Shown: piece after piece, positions 8,899-16,951 of the stretch
Layout of the letters: each line of letters begins with the position of its first letter
How positions within the stretch are numbered: position 1 is the first letter of the stretch
From: Pseudomonas brassicacearum subsp. brassicacearum
Lineage (GTDB): Bacteria > Pseudomonadota > Gammaproteobacteria > Pseudomonadales > Pseudomonadaceae
NCBI RefSeq assembly: GCF_008801605.1
Contig: NZ_VZPJ01000002.1
Coordinates: 496,001-560,000, forward strand
Direction of reading: 5' to 3'
Length of the DNA stretch: 64,000 nt
Notes under the pieces: model-generated
Seen by the model: only the letters and a program-made list of their open reading frames with translations
Told to the model about the DNA's origin: nothing
The model's database searches: none
Translations under genes and position numbers: made by a program

Positions 8899-9495
8899 TT
8901 ACACCAGGCTGGTCTCCTTGTTTTGCGCTGGCGCTGAAAGGGTGGTGGATGCCGTGTCGCCTGGCGTCAGGTGCAGTCCATAGAGCACGACGTCCGCACG
9001 GTTATCAGCGAACCGGGCAATCCCTGGAAAGCGTCCCCATTGGGTCGCGCCAAGCCCTTGTACGCCGCGTTTGCTGGCCTCATTGTGCTCGATGATCCAG
9101 GCCACCAGCGTCTCGAAACCATACTGCCTGGCCAACACCACCGCAGCTTGGCCAAGGCGGATGCCGACGCCGCTGCCAATGTGGTCGCCGCGTACGTAGA
9201 TCGACACTTCACCGGTCAATCGGCAGGCCTGGGCGCCCCAACAGAAGCGGTTGACGATCAACCAGGCAACGACTTCGCCAGCGCGTTCGAGCACGTAGAT
9301 CGGATCACCCTCTTTGACGAAGCAGTCGACGAAAAACGTCATTTCCTTCAGGGAAAACGCTCTGAGCACGGGGGAGCTGGTACCTCCCAGAGCGCTTTCG
9401 TTGAAGATATCTGTCATCACCGGCAAGTCGTCGGGGGTGTAGCGGCGCACGCCACGTGGCAGGTCGGGCCGGCTGTTCAAGCGATTATTGGTCAT
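8899..9495 (-). CDS. GNAT family N-acetyltransferase, overlapping hrpL
   Basis: 198-residue Gcn5-related acetyltransferase of the phosphinothricin/amino-acid acetylating type. It has the strands YVLERAGEVVAWLIV, an acetyl-CoA loop region around GDHIGSGVGIRLGQAAV (an R-x-x-G-x-G-like variant), and the conserved AWIIEHNEASKR. Its ATG overlaps the hrpL stop as ATGA, and a terminator follows, so it should be made only with HrpL. I know of no counterpart at this place in the P. syringae hrp cluster. The substrate could be a small molecule, a self-protection target or a protein such as a regulator; sequence alone does not decide. Confidence 0.85.
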   Translation of the reverse strand: MTNNRLNSRPDLPRGVRRYTPDDLPVMTDIFNESALGGTSSPVLRAFSLKEMTFFVDCFVKEGDPIYVLERAGEVVAWLIVNRFCWGAQACRLTGEVSIYVRGDHIGSGVGIRLGQAAVVLARQYGFETLVAWIIEHNEASKRGVQGLGATQWGRFPGIARFADNRADVVLYGLHLTPGDTASTTLSAPAQNKETSLV

Positions 9496-10043
9496 GGCCG
9501 GGCTTCTCCATAGACGCTTCGTTTGAGTTGTTCACGCGCACGAAACAACCTTGAGCGTACGGTGCCAATGGGGACGCCCAGACGTTCGGCGGCATCGCGG
9601 TAGCTGCTCTCGGTATCGACGGCGGTCCACAGAGTATCGCGCATGTCCTTGGACAGCGCGTCCATGGCTAACAGCGTACGGTCCAACAGCCGACGGTTGT
9701 CGCACAGTTCACTCAGGTCAATGTCGTCACTGGACTCGTGGAACTCGCTTTCGTCGAAAGTAGTCAGCGGCGGCTGCGCGTAGAAGCGGCGGAAATGGTT
9801 GCGGATCAGGTTGAGGGCGATGCCGCACAACCAGGTGTCCTGCTTTGCCAGCCCTTTGAACTTCTGCTGGTTGCGCCAGGCTTCCAGGTACGTGAGCTGG
9901 ATGATGTCATCGGCGTCGTCTTGATTGAGTACACGTTTTTGCACAAACAGACGCAGCTTGCGTTCCTCGCCGAAGCAGATGCCTGGCGCACCGGTGGGTG
10001 CCGGGGAGGTTTGCGGTGGGGCCATGAGATTCAGGCTGTTCAT
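9492..10043 (-). CDS. hrpL: HrpL, ECF-type sigma factor of the type III regulon
   Basis: ECF sigma factor that directs RNA polymerase to hrp boxes. Region 2 is seen in DADDIIQLTYLEAWRNQQKF and region 4 in ERLGVPIGTVRSRLFRAREQ. ATG 10043 gives 183 residues, matching the roughly 184 of P. syringae HrpL, and has GAGGGA 7 nt upstream. An upstream in-frame ATG at 10085 also has a good ribosome site (GGGAGGA), but the predicted sigma-54 transcript would start within that site, so it is probably not used. The gene overlaps a downstream acetyltransferase gene by 4 bp. In P. fluorescens the gene is also called rspL. Confidence 0.93.
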   Translation of the reverse strand: MNSLNLMAPPQTSPAPTGAPGICFGEERKLRLFVQKRVLNQDDADDIIQLTYLEAWRNQQKFKGLAKQDTWLCGIALNLIRNHFRRFYAQPPLTTFDESEFHESSDDIDLSELCDNRRLLDRTLLAMDALSKDMRDTLWTAVDTESSYRDAAERLGVPIGTVRSRLFRAREQLKRSVYGEARP

Positions 10044-10103
10044 CAATAAATCCCTCTGGGTAGGTTCCATAGCGTCGATCCACATGTCGACGTTCCTCCC
10101 ATC

Positions 10104-10119
10104 AGCAGGACCTGTGCCA
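10104..10119 (-). promoter_or_regulatory. Sigma-54 promoter of hrpL
   Basis: Minus strand TGGCACAGGTCCTGCT: perfect -24 TGGCAC and -12 CTGCT with exact GG-N10-GC spacing. This fits activation by the enhancer-binding protein HrpS encoded at the far end of the cluster. The transcript start is expected near 10093. Confidence 0.8.
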
Positions 10120-10302
10120 AGCCCGTTTAACGAGTTATCTAATTGATAAACAAGCATTTTTATCTAGTGCTTTTGCTCTATTTGTGCAAGGTCATGCACA
10201 GGCGTCCCAAGTCCCACTGCATGAAATTGCACCGAGCAAACGCTCGGGAAGAGGCCTGTGGCCAACCCACTGGAATCGGCCAGAAAAGGTCATCACCGTG
10301 AT

Positions 10303-10331
10303 GGAACTGAATGCTGAATCGCCGCCACCCA
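10303..10331 (+). promoter_or_regulatory. hrp box of the hrpJ operon
   Basis: GGAACT, 16-bp spacer, CCACCCA; one mismatch in the last base of the -35 half. It ends 32 bp before the hrpJ ATG. The rest of 10044-10302 holds the sigma-54 promoter of hrpL and otherwise AT-richer sequence, probably including upstream sites for HrpS. Confidence 0.85.
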
Positions 10332-10362
10332 CTGAGCGTCCGAAACCACGCTCACGGCCATC

Positions 10363-11490
10363 ATGAAAGTAGAAGCCCCGACAAATGCGCATATTGCCGC
10401 CAACCTTGCCCAGGCCGTTTCGGCCGTCGTGGGCATAGGCACGCCTGTCGAGTCGTTCCAGGCCGTGCAGTCCAATTCGATGGAGGAGGTCGGCATGACC
10501 TTCAGCCATCACGTGGAGCGCAATACCAAGGCGCTGAGCCAGCGGCGCATCCGCAATGCTCGTAGCGAAGTGGGTCAGACGCGGGTCGAGACGCGTGAGC
10601 AATTGGAGGAGTGGTACGACCAACTTGGCCACCCAGGCAAGCAGAGCCTGGGGGCAATGGCCGCCCAGGCTGGTTTGTTGCTGCGTGGCGAGCCAGTGCT
10701 TGAAGAGGTGGTGCAGTCCACCGGTGGTGACCCGGCCCGTACCGACCTGATCCTGCAGCAAGCGTTGCGCGAGGCCGAAGTGCAAGGTCGTCTCGTCGAG
10801 GCCAAGCGTGCTCGCGACTACCTGCAGCTGTTGCGCGAGCGTTATGGCGCGCAGATCCAGGCGGGCATGAACATCGCCGAGGCCTTGCGCGCTGCGGGGG
10901 GCGATCCTGAACTGCGCCAGGCGGTACGGCGACTCTATTACGACACCGTGGTGCTCAAGCAGTCGTTGCCCACCATGATGCAGGCGTTGCTTGGTCTGTT
11001 CGGCGAGGCGGCATTCGTGCCGGGGCTGGACATGATGCGCCGGGCACTGGCTGACGACATCGCTGCGCACACACCATCACGTCCTACCGCCTTGTTGCGC
11101 ACGCTGTTGATCGGCCTGGCCGCCTCGACGCAACTGGGCAGTGTCCTGCACAGCTGCCGCCGTTTGCTCGAGCAACTGGCCTACAGTTGCCCGGCCAGCC
11201 AGCTCACGGCCGTGCTGTTGCTCCAGCGCATGCTGGGGTTTGTCAGCAGTGGCCTGTCGGCGGCGGAAGTACGGCGTATCGGGCGTGAATTGGGTGGAGA
11301 AGAGGAGCGGGACCAACTGGTCTCCCTGAACGGCCTGTACCCCTTGCTCAAGCGTTTGCCGCTGCCCCTCTGGCGCGATAGCAAAAGCCGACAGACAGCG
11401 CTGAAGAACCTGCTGGTGCTGCTCGATGAGCGCTCCCGTGGCGAGCCCCGATGCCAGACCGCTGCCCCGGTGATTGGAGCGCGCTCATGA
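10363..11490 (+). CDS. hrpJ: HrpJ, type III secretion gatekeeper (SctW)
   Basis: 375-residue HrpJ/YopN-family protein, first gene of the large export operon. In P. syringae HrpJ is secreted itself and controls the order of substrate release. The sequence is mainly helical: residues about 45-180 form the HrpJ domain (RRIRNARSEVGQ...LEEWYDQLGHPGKQSLGAM), and the C-terminal half is TyeA-like (GLYPLLKRLPLPLWR near the end). The promoter is the hrp box ending 32 bp upstream, and no strong ribosome site precedes the ATG. The stop overlaps the hrcV start as ATGA. Confidence 0.9.
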   Translation: MKVEAPTNAHIAANLAQAVSAVVGIGTPVESFQAVQSNSMEEVGMTFSHHVERNTKALSQRRIRNARSEVGQTRVETREQLEEWYDQLGHPGKQSLGAMAAQAGLLLRGEPVLEEVVQSTGGDPARTDLILQQALREAEVQGRLVEAKRARDYLQLLRERYGAQIQAGMNIAEALRAAGGDPELRQAVRRLYYDTVVLKQSLPTMMQALLGLFGEAAFVPGLDMMRRALADDIAAHTPSRPTALLRTLLIGLAASTQLGSVLHSCRRLLEQLAYSCPASQLTAVLLLQRMLGFVSSGLSAAEVRRIGRELGGEEERDQLVSLNGLYPLLKRLPLPLWRDSKSRQTALKNLLVLLDERSRGEPRCQTAAPVIGARS

Positions 11491-13574
11491 TCGCCCTGTT
11501 GAACAAAGTCGCCAACGAAGCGGTGCGGCGCATCGAGGTGGTCGGGGCGTTCGTGGTGCTCGGCATCGTGTTCATGCTGATCCTGCCCTTGCCGACCCCG
11601 GTGGTCGATGCGCTGATCGCGATCAACATCTGTATCTCCTGCCTGCTGATCGTGATCTCGCTGTACCTGCCGCGGCCGTTGGCATTTTCCTCGTTTCCCG
11701 CGGTGCTGCTGCTGACCACGCTGTTCCGGTTGGCATTGTCGGTGGCGACCACCCGATTGATCCTGCTCCAGGGCGACGCCGGTCATATCGTCCAGGCGTT
11801 CGGCAATTTTGTGGTGGGAGGCAACCTGGCGGTCGGGTTGGTCATCTTCCTCATTCTGACGGTGGTCAACTTCCTGGTGATCACCAAAGGCTCGGAGCGG
11901 GTCGCCGAAGTGGCGGCGCGATTCACGCTGGATGCGCTGCCGGGCAAGCAGATGTCCATCGACAGCGACCTGCGCGCCAACCTGATCGATGTCACTGAAG
12001 CTCGGCGGCGCCGCGAGGAGCTGAACAAGGAAAGCCAGCTGTTCGGTGCGATGGACGGGGCGATGAAATTCGTCAAGGGCGACGCCATCGCAGGCTTGGT
12101 GATCGTGGTGATCAACCTCATCGGCGGCTTTACGGTCGGCATGATGCAGCACGACATGGGCGCGTCCGAATCGATGCACTTGTATGCCGTGTTGACCATC
12201 GGTGACGGTCTGATCGCGCAGATTCCGGCACTGCTGATTTCCCTTACTGCGGGCATGATCATCACCCGGGTGTCGCCGGAAGGGCAGCCAGCGGGTAGCA
12301 GCGTCGGCAAGGAAATCGCCCAGCAATTGACCGCCGAACCCAAGGCCTGGGTGATCGCTTCGGTGGGGATGCTCGGTTTTGCGGCCTTGCCCGGCATGCC
12401 CACGCTGGTGTTCATCGTCATCGCCTTGATCACCGGCACCGCCGGCATCGTTCAGCTGTACTCGCGCGCACGGCAGGTACGCCAGGGCAAACAACCAGCG
12501 GAGGTCGTGGCTCCCGCACACAATGGTGCTGAAGACCTGCGCAGCTTCGACCCGACCCGCGCCTTTCTTTTGCAGTTTTCCAAAGCCATGGAAGGCAATG
12601 CGGCCGCCGAGGAAGTCATCCAGGCGATCCGCAAGAAGCGTAACGCGCTGGTGGCCGGCTTTGGCCTGACCTTGCCGCCCTTTGAGATCGAATACAGCGT
12701 GCTGCTGGAAGACGACGAGTTCCGCTTCTGTGTGCATGAGGTGCCGATGTTGCGGGCAACCTTCGGTGAGCGTATTGCCGTGGCGCGCGGGCCGCTGCCG
12801 TTCGAACCGCGCGACGGGCTGGTCGGCAACGAGGTGCGTGACGAGCAGCAGTGGCTATGGCTGACGCCTGACGATCCGCTGCTGGCGGACGAACGCGTGG
12901 AGGCGGTGCCGGCTGCCGAGTTGCTGGTGGAGCGGATGAGCCGCGCCATGTTCGCCACGGGCCCGCAATTCTTGGGGCTTCAGGAAAGCAAGTCGATTCT
13001 CAGTTGGCTCGAAGCAGGTCAGCCAGAGCTGGTGCAGGAGCTGCAGCGGACCATGCCACTGGCGCGGTTTGCCGCCGTGCTCCAGCGCCTGGCCGGCGAA
13101 GGCGTCCCGCTGCGTGCAGTGCGCCTGATCGCCGAGTCGTTGATCGAGCATGGGCAGCATGAGCGTGACGTCGGTGCGCTGACCGACTACGCGCGCATCG
13201 CCCTGAAGTCGCAGATCTATCACCAGTACCGCGACGAAAACGGCCTGCACGTGTGGTTGTTGACGCCGGAAACCGAAGGCCTGCTGCGCGACGCGTTGCG
13301 CCAGACCCAGACGGAAACCTTCTTTGCCCTGGAAAGCCTGCATACCCGCGCCCTGGTGATGCAGTTGCGCGAAGGTTTCCCGTTGCGCGCCAAGCGCGTG
13401 GCCGTGCTGTTGGTGGCGCAAGACTTGCGGGCGCCGCTGCGCGATCTGTTGCGCGACGAGTTCAATCACGTGCCTGTACTCGCCTTCAGCGAGTTGCACA
13501 GCAACGCCCAGGTCACCGTGCTGGGGCGCTTTGACCTCGAGCAGGAAAAACTACGGATGGAGGATGCCGCGTGA
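11487..13574 (+). CDS. hrcV: HrcV, export gate protein (SctV/FlhA family)
   Basis: Inner-membrane export gate, 695 residues, the family's usual length. The first 320 residues carry about seven or eight membrane helices (IEVVGAFVVLGIVFMLILP, AVLLLTTLFRLALSVATTR and others) plus the conserved cytoplasmic FHIPEP-type loop around GKQMSIDSDLRANLID. The C-terminal half is the soluble domain that forms a nonameric ring and receives chaperone-substrate complexes. The ATG overlaps the hrpJ stop. A 157-bp space follows before hrpQ, the largest gap in this operon, with no hrp box that I can see. Confidence 0.97.
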   Translation: MIALLNKVANEAVRRIEVVGAFVVLGIVFMLILPLPTPVVDALIAINICISCLLIVISLYLPRPLAFSSFPAVLLLTTLFRLALSVATTRLILLQGDAGHIVQAFGNFVVGGNLAVGLVIFLILTVVNFLVITKGSERVAEVAARFTLDALPGKQMSIDSDLRANLIDVTEARRRREELNKESQLFGAMDGAMKFVKGDAIAGLVIVVINLIGGFTVGMMQHDMGASESMHLYAVLTIGDGLIAQIPALLISLTAGMIITRVSPEGQPAGSSVGKEIAQQLTAEPKAWVIASVGMLGFAALPGMPTLVFIVIALITGTAGIVQLYSRARQVRQGKQPAEVVAPAHNGAEDLRSFDPTRAFLLQFSKAMEGNAAAEEVIQAIRKKRNALVAGFGLTLPPFEIEYSVLLEDDEFRFCVHEVPMLRATFGERIAVARGPLPFEPRDGLVGNEVRDEQQWLWLTPDDPLLADERVEAVPAAELLVERMSRAMFATGPQFLGLQESKSILSWLEAGQPELVQELQRTMPLARFAAVLQRLAGEGVPLRAVRLIAESLIEHGQHERDVGALTDYARIALKSQIYHQYRDENGLHVWLLTPETEGLLRDALRQTQTETFFALESLHTRALVMQLREGFPLRAKRVAVLLVAQDLRAPLRDLLRDEFNHVPVLAFSELHSNAQVTVLGRFDLEQEKLRMEDAA

Positions 13575-13731
13575 GGGGCTTGTCTTGGCACGCCAGCAGC
13601 GGTGTCTCCACGTAACGATGCAAATCCAGGTGCGTTCGATGGCCTGGCTGTGACAGAGGACGGGGGCCGCCGGTGCCCCGTCGTACAACCGGACCGTGGG
13701 CGAGCATCTGTCGCCCCTTGAGGAATTGACC

Positions 13732-14625
13732 ATGTTCGAACTGCGAGTCTTGAGTGGTCTGCACCGAGGTGCGGCGTTGCCGCTGGTTGGCGAGCAATGG
13801 GTGGTCGGGGCGGCCGAGGATGCCGACCTGGCGCTTTACGATCCGGGCATCTGTGGGCGTCACGTGGGCCTGCGGCAGGTGCAGGGCCAGTGGCTGCTGG
13901 AACTGCTGGAGGGCACGGTTTGCGATGGACAAGGCCAGCCCTGGGCTGCGGCCGAGCCCTTGCAGAGCAATGCCCCATTTGCCGTGGCAGGCGTCTGGCT
14001 GTGCCTGGCCCCGGCCGATCAGCCTTGGCCCGAAGAGGCGGCGCTGGATGACGCCGCGCACTTGGCGGCGGAACGGGAAACCCTGAAGCCCGCGACACGG
14101 CCGTCGTGGCCCAAGCGCCTGGCCATTGCCGCAGCGGTGATCACCGTTGCCTCCAGCGCCTGGGCCTTTACCAGCCAGCCGGCGCAAACCGTGGCGCGCA
14201 GCCCGGCCCAGCAGCTCAAGCAGAGCAAGGTGGCCTTGGACAATGTCGAGGCGGTCCGCCTGGAGCTTGATCGCATGCTCCAGGAACGTGATTTGGGCGC
14301 CGGTGTGCGGGTCGAGAGCCAGGGCGACCGGCTGGTCCTGGTGGGCGAGTTGCCGCGTCAACGCCTGGCGATGGTCGAACGGCTGATCGAGCGCTTCCAC
14401 GACCGCTACGAAACGCCGGTCGGGATCACGGCCAACGTCAAGGAACGGCTGACGAAGCTGCCGTTTCAGATCGCCCAGATCGTGGGCGGCAAGCATGGTC
14501 ATGTGGTCACGGCCGATGGACGTCGGTTGTTCCTGGGTGACCAGATCGATGGCCTGCGCTTGACTGCCATCGACAGCGGCAAAGTCACCTTCGAGGGCGA
14601 CCAACGCTACGAGGTCACTTGGTGA
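13732..14625 (+). CDS. hrpQ: HrpQ, inner-membrane ring protein (SctD/YscD)
   Basis: 297-residue SctD-family protein, the outer of the two inner-membrane rings of the basal body. The N-terminal 95 residues form an FHA-like domain in the cytoplasm (FELRVLSGLHRGAALPL...GRHVGLRQVQG). A single membrane segment follows (LAIAAAVITVASSAWAF, about 125-141), then a periplasmic ring-building region. The start at 13732 has GAGG 8 nt upstream. The stop overlaps the hrcN start as TGATG. Confidence 0.9.
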   Translation: MFELRVLSGLHRGAALPLVGEQWVVGAAEDADLALYDPGICGRHVGLRQVQGQWLLELLEGTVCDGQGQPWAAAEPLQSNAPFAVAGVWLCLAPADQPWPEEAALDDAAHLAAERETLKPATRPSWPKRLAIAAAVITVASSAWAFTSQPAQTVARSPAQQLKQSKVALDNVEAVRLELDRMLQERDLGAGVRVESQGDRLVLVGELPRQRLAMVERLIERFHDRYETPVGITANVKERLTKLPFQIAQIVGGKHGHVVTADGRRLFLGDQIDGLRLTAIDSGKVTFEGDQRYEVTW

Positions 14626-15983
14626 TGACGCAGGCGGCCATCGCGCGACTGGAGGCCTGGGAGGCCGGGCAATTGGCGCACTTGCGTCGCTTCGCGCCGG
14701 TCATGGTGCGCGGGCGGGTGCAGCGGGTCAGCGGCATCTTGCTACAGTGCCGACTGCCGGGGGCGCAGATCGGCGACCTCTGCCGGGTCGAGCGCGACAC
14801 ACGCGAGCCGCTGCTCGCCGAGATTGTCGGCTTCGACCAGCACGATGCCCTGCTCAGCGCCCTGGGCGGCCTGGAGGGGATCCGGGTCGGTGCGGCGGTG
14901 GAGCCGCTGGGCATGCCGCATCGGGTGTGCGTGGGACCGGAGCTGCTGGGTCAGGTGCTGGATGGCTTCGGCCGGCCCCTGTTGGACGGCGGGACGGGGG
15001 CGTTCGCCGGCCCGCATGTACTGCATGCCTCGGAAGTGATTGGCGAGGCGCCTGCACCCACCGCACGACCGCGTATCCAACGGCCCTTGAGGACCGGCGT
15101 ACGGGCCATCGACGGCCCGCTGACGCTCGGTGAAGGCCAGCGTGTGGGGCTGTTCGCCGGCGCCGGTTGTGGCAAGACCACGCTGTTGGCGGAGATTGCC
15201 CGGAACGTTGACTGCGATGTCATCGTGTTCGGCCTGATCGGCGAGCGTGGGCGCGAACTGCGCGAATTTCTCGATCATGAGCTGGATGATGAACTGCGGG
15301 CCCGCGCGGTGCTGGTGTGCGCCACCTCTGACCGCTCCAGCATGGAACGCGCCCGCGCGGCATTCACCGCCACGGCATTGGCCGAGGGTTTCCGGGCCCG
15401 GGGCCAACGCGTGCTGCTGCTCATCGATTCGCTGACCCGATTCGCCCGGGCCCAGCGTGAGATCGGCCTGGCCGCTGGCGAGCCGTTGGGGCGCGGTGGC
15501 TTGCCGCCGTCGGTCTACGGCTTGCTGCCGCGTCTGGTCGAGCGGGCCGGCCTGACCAACGAGGGCGCTATCACCGCTTTTTATACGGTGCTCATCGAGC
15601 AGGACTCCATGAACGATCCCGTGGCGGATGAAGTGCGTTCGCTGCTCGACGGTCACATCGTGCTGTCACGCAAGCTCGCGGAACGCGGCCACTACCCGGC
15701 AATCGATGTGCTGGCCAGCCTGTCGCGAACCCTGGCCAACGTGGCCGAGGCGGAGCACCTGCGGGCGGGCATCAATCTGCGTCGATTGCTGTCGGCCTAT
15801 GAGCAAATCGAATTGATGTTGCGCCTGGGCGAATACCAGGCCGGCGCCGACCCCTTGACCGACCTGGCGGTGGAGTCGCGAGGGGCCCTGGACGCCTTTC
15901 TGCGCCAGGACCTGCGTGAGCCGGAGCCGTTTGCGTCCACGCTCGCCCACCTGCAGCAGTTGACCGCTTATGTCCCGGGCTGA
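14625..15983 (+). CDS. hrcN: HrcN, type III secretion ATPase (SctN)
   Basis: 452-residue F1/FliI-like ATPase that strips chaperones from substrates and powers early export at the base of the apparatus. The Walker A motif is GAGCGKTTLL and Walker B is RVLLLIDSLTRFARAQRE; the family signature PPSVYGLLPRLVERAG is intact. The start ATG at 14625 shares bases with the hrpQ stop. The 3' end overlaps hrpO by 14 bp, consistent with coupled translation with its stalk protein. Confidence 0.97.
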   Translation: MTQAAIARLEAWEAGQLAHLRRFAPVMVRGRVQRVSGILLQCRLPGAQIGDLCRVERDTREPLLAEIVGFDQHDALLSALGGLEGIRVGAAVEPLGMPHRVCVGPELLGQVLDGFGRPLLDGGTGAFAGPHVLHASEVIGEAPAPTARPRIQRPLRTGVRAIDGPLTLGEGQRVGLFAGAGCGKTTLLAEIARNVDCDVIVFGLIGERGRELREFLDHELDDELRARAVLVCATSDRSSMERARAAFTATALAEGFRARGQRVLLLIDSLTRFARAQREIGLAAGEPLGRGGLPPSVYGLLPRLVERAGLTNEGAITAFYTVLIEQDSMNDPVADEVRSLLDGHIVLSRKLAERGHYPAIDVLASLSRTLANVAEAEHLRAGINLRRLLSAYEQIELMLRLGEYQAGADPLTDLAVESRGALDAFLRQDLREPEPFASTLAHLQQLTAYVPG

Positions 15984-16389
15984 TCTGGACGCCCTGGCGC
16001 CGATACGCCGCCACCGCGAAGCGCAAGCCGAGCGGGCGTGGCGCCAGCAGCGTGAGCTTTTGCGTGAGCGCGAAGCCGCGGTTGCCGCCGCGCGCGCGCA
16101 GATGCAGTCGACTCGTGAGCAGCAGGTGGTGCAGCGCGAGGCGTTGTACGGCGAGCACCGTGGCCGGGCGTTGAGCGTGTGCGAACTGAATGCCTGGAGT
16201 ACCCAGGAACGTCGTTTGATCGGCGAGCTGGCCGAGCAAGCGCGGGCAGTGCAGGCACTGGACGATGAACAGGCGCAACAGGCACAGCACACGGCCGCTG
16301 CCCAGCAGCAGCTACAAGGGCGCCGGCGAGATCTGGAAAAGCTCAGCGCAATGATGGAGTGCCTGGTGGAGACCCCCAGCGATGAATGA
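15970..16389 (+). CDS. hrpO: HrpO, ATPase stalk protein (SctO)
   Basis: 139-residue, almost wholly helical coiled-coil protein rich in Arg, Gln, Glu and Ala. It corresponds to FliJ/YscO, the central stalk of the ATPase that connects to the export gate. Two long helices are evident (about 10-60 and 70-125), typical of the family's hairpin. Identification rests on size, coiled-coil character and its fixed place between hrcN and hrpP; there are no catalytic motifs in this family. Both ends overlap neighbours. Confidence 0.85.
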   Translation: MSRADLDALAPIRRHREAQAERAWRQQRELLREREAAVAAARAQMQSTREQQVVQREALYGEHRGRALSVCELNAWSTQERRLIGELAEQARAVQALDDEQAQQAQHTAAAQQQLQGRRRDLEKLSAMMECLVETPSDE

Positions 16390-16951
16390 ACGCAGCGTGC
16401 GCGGTGCGCCGACACCGCACGGCAATCCCTCGGCGACCCCCGTCCGGCATCCGCCGCGGGCGTATGAGCAACCGCCTGCCCAGGTGAGCCGGGCAAGCCG
16501 TCCGGCGGCACGCGAGTCCGCCCCTGCCACCGGGCGTGACCCCGACATGACGGCAGGAAGCAGTGACGGTTACTGGTTCCGCCAATGGGTCGATGCGCCA
16601 CGGGGCGGCACGCAGGATGACAGCGCCGGCACCGGTTCGCTGTCGGGCCTGGTGAATCTTCCGGGCGGTGAAGAGGAGGCGTTTGTCGACCAGCTCACGC
16701 CACGCTTGCGTGCCACGCTCGACCAGCAATTGGACCTGTTGCTGCATCTTCCCAACCTGGGCCGCATAAAGGTATCCGCCCGGCGGCTAGGCGAGGCGTG
16801 CGGGTGGGACATCGGCCTGAGCAGCGAAAGTGTCGACGTACAGGCGCGGCTGTCGAGTCGATCCGGGCGTCTCGAAGAGGCACTGACCCAAAGCCTGGGC
16901 CAGCCGGTGAGCGTGCGTGTGGCGCGGGAAGAAGAGGTTAGCGCGACATGA
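16382..16951 (+). CDS. hrpP: HrpP, substrate-specificity switch protein (SctP)
   Basis: 189-residue protein in the hrpP position. The first 75 residues are Pro/Arg/Ser-rich and low complexity, as expected for a secreted ruler segment. The C-terminal part (about 95-185: FVDQLTPRLRATLDQQLDLLL, then beta strands ending VSVRVAREE) fits the globular switch domain that acts on HrcU. In P. syringae HrpP controls pilus length and the change to effector export. It starts 8 bp inside hrpO and its stop overlaps hrcQ as ATGA. Confidence 0.82.
   Translation: MNERSVRGAPTPHGNPSATPVRHPPRAYEQPPAQVSRASRPAARESAPATGRDPDMTAGSSDGYWFRQWVDAPRGGTQDDSAGTGSLSGLVNLPGGEEEAFVDQLTPRLRATLDQQLDLLLHLPNLGRIKVSARRLGEACGWDIGLSSESVDVQARLSSRSGRLEEALTQSLGQPVSVRVAREEEVSAT

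Noticed and set aside
10044..10157. N-terminal extension of HrpL from ATG 10157 or 10085
   Set aside because: Both lie at or upstream of the transcript start expected from the sigma-54 promoter; ATG 10043 has its own ribosome site and gives the usual length.
13575..13731. Internal promoter in the gap between hrcV and hrpQ
   Set aside because: No GGAACC/CCAC pair with proper spacing is present; the gap looks like untranslated leader.
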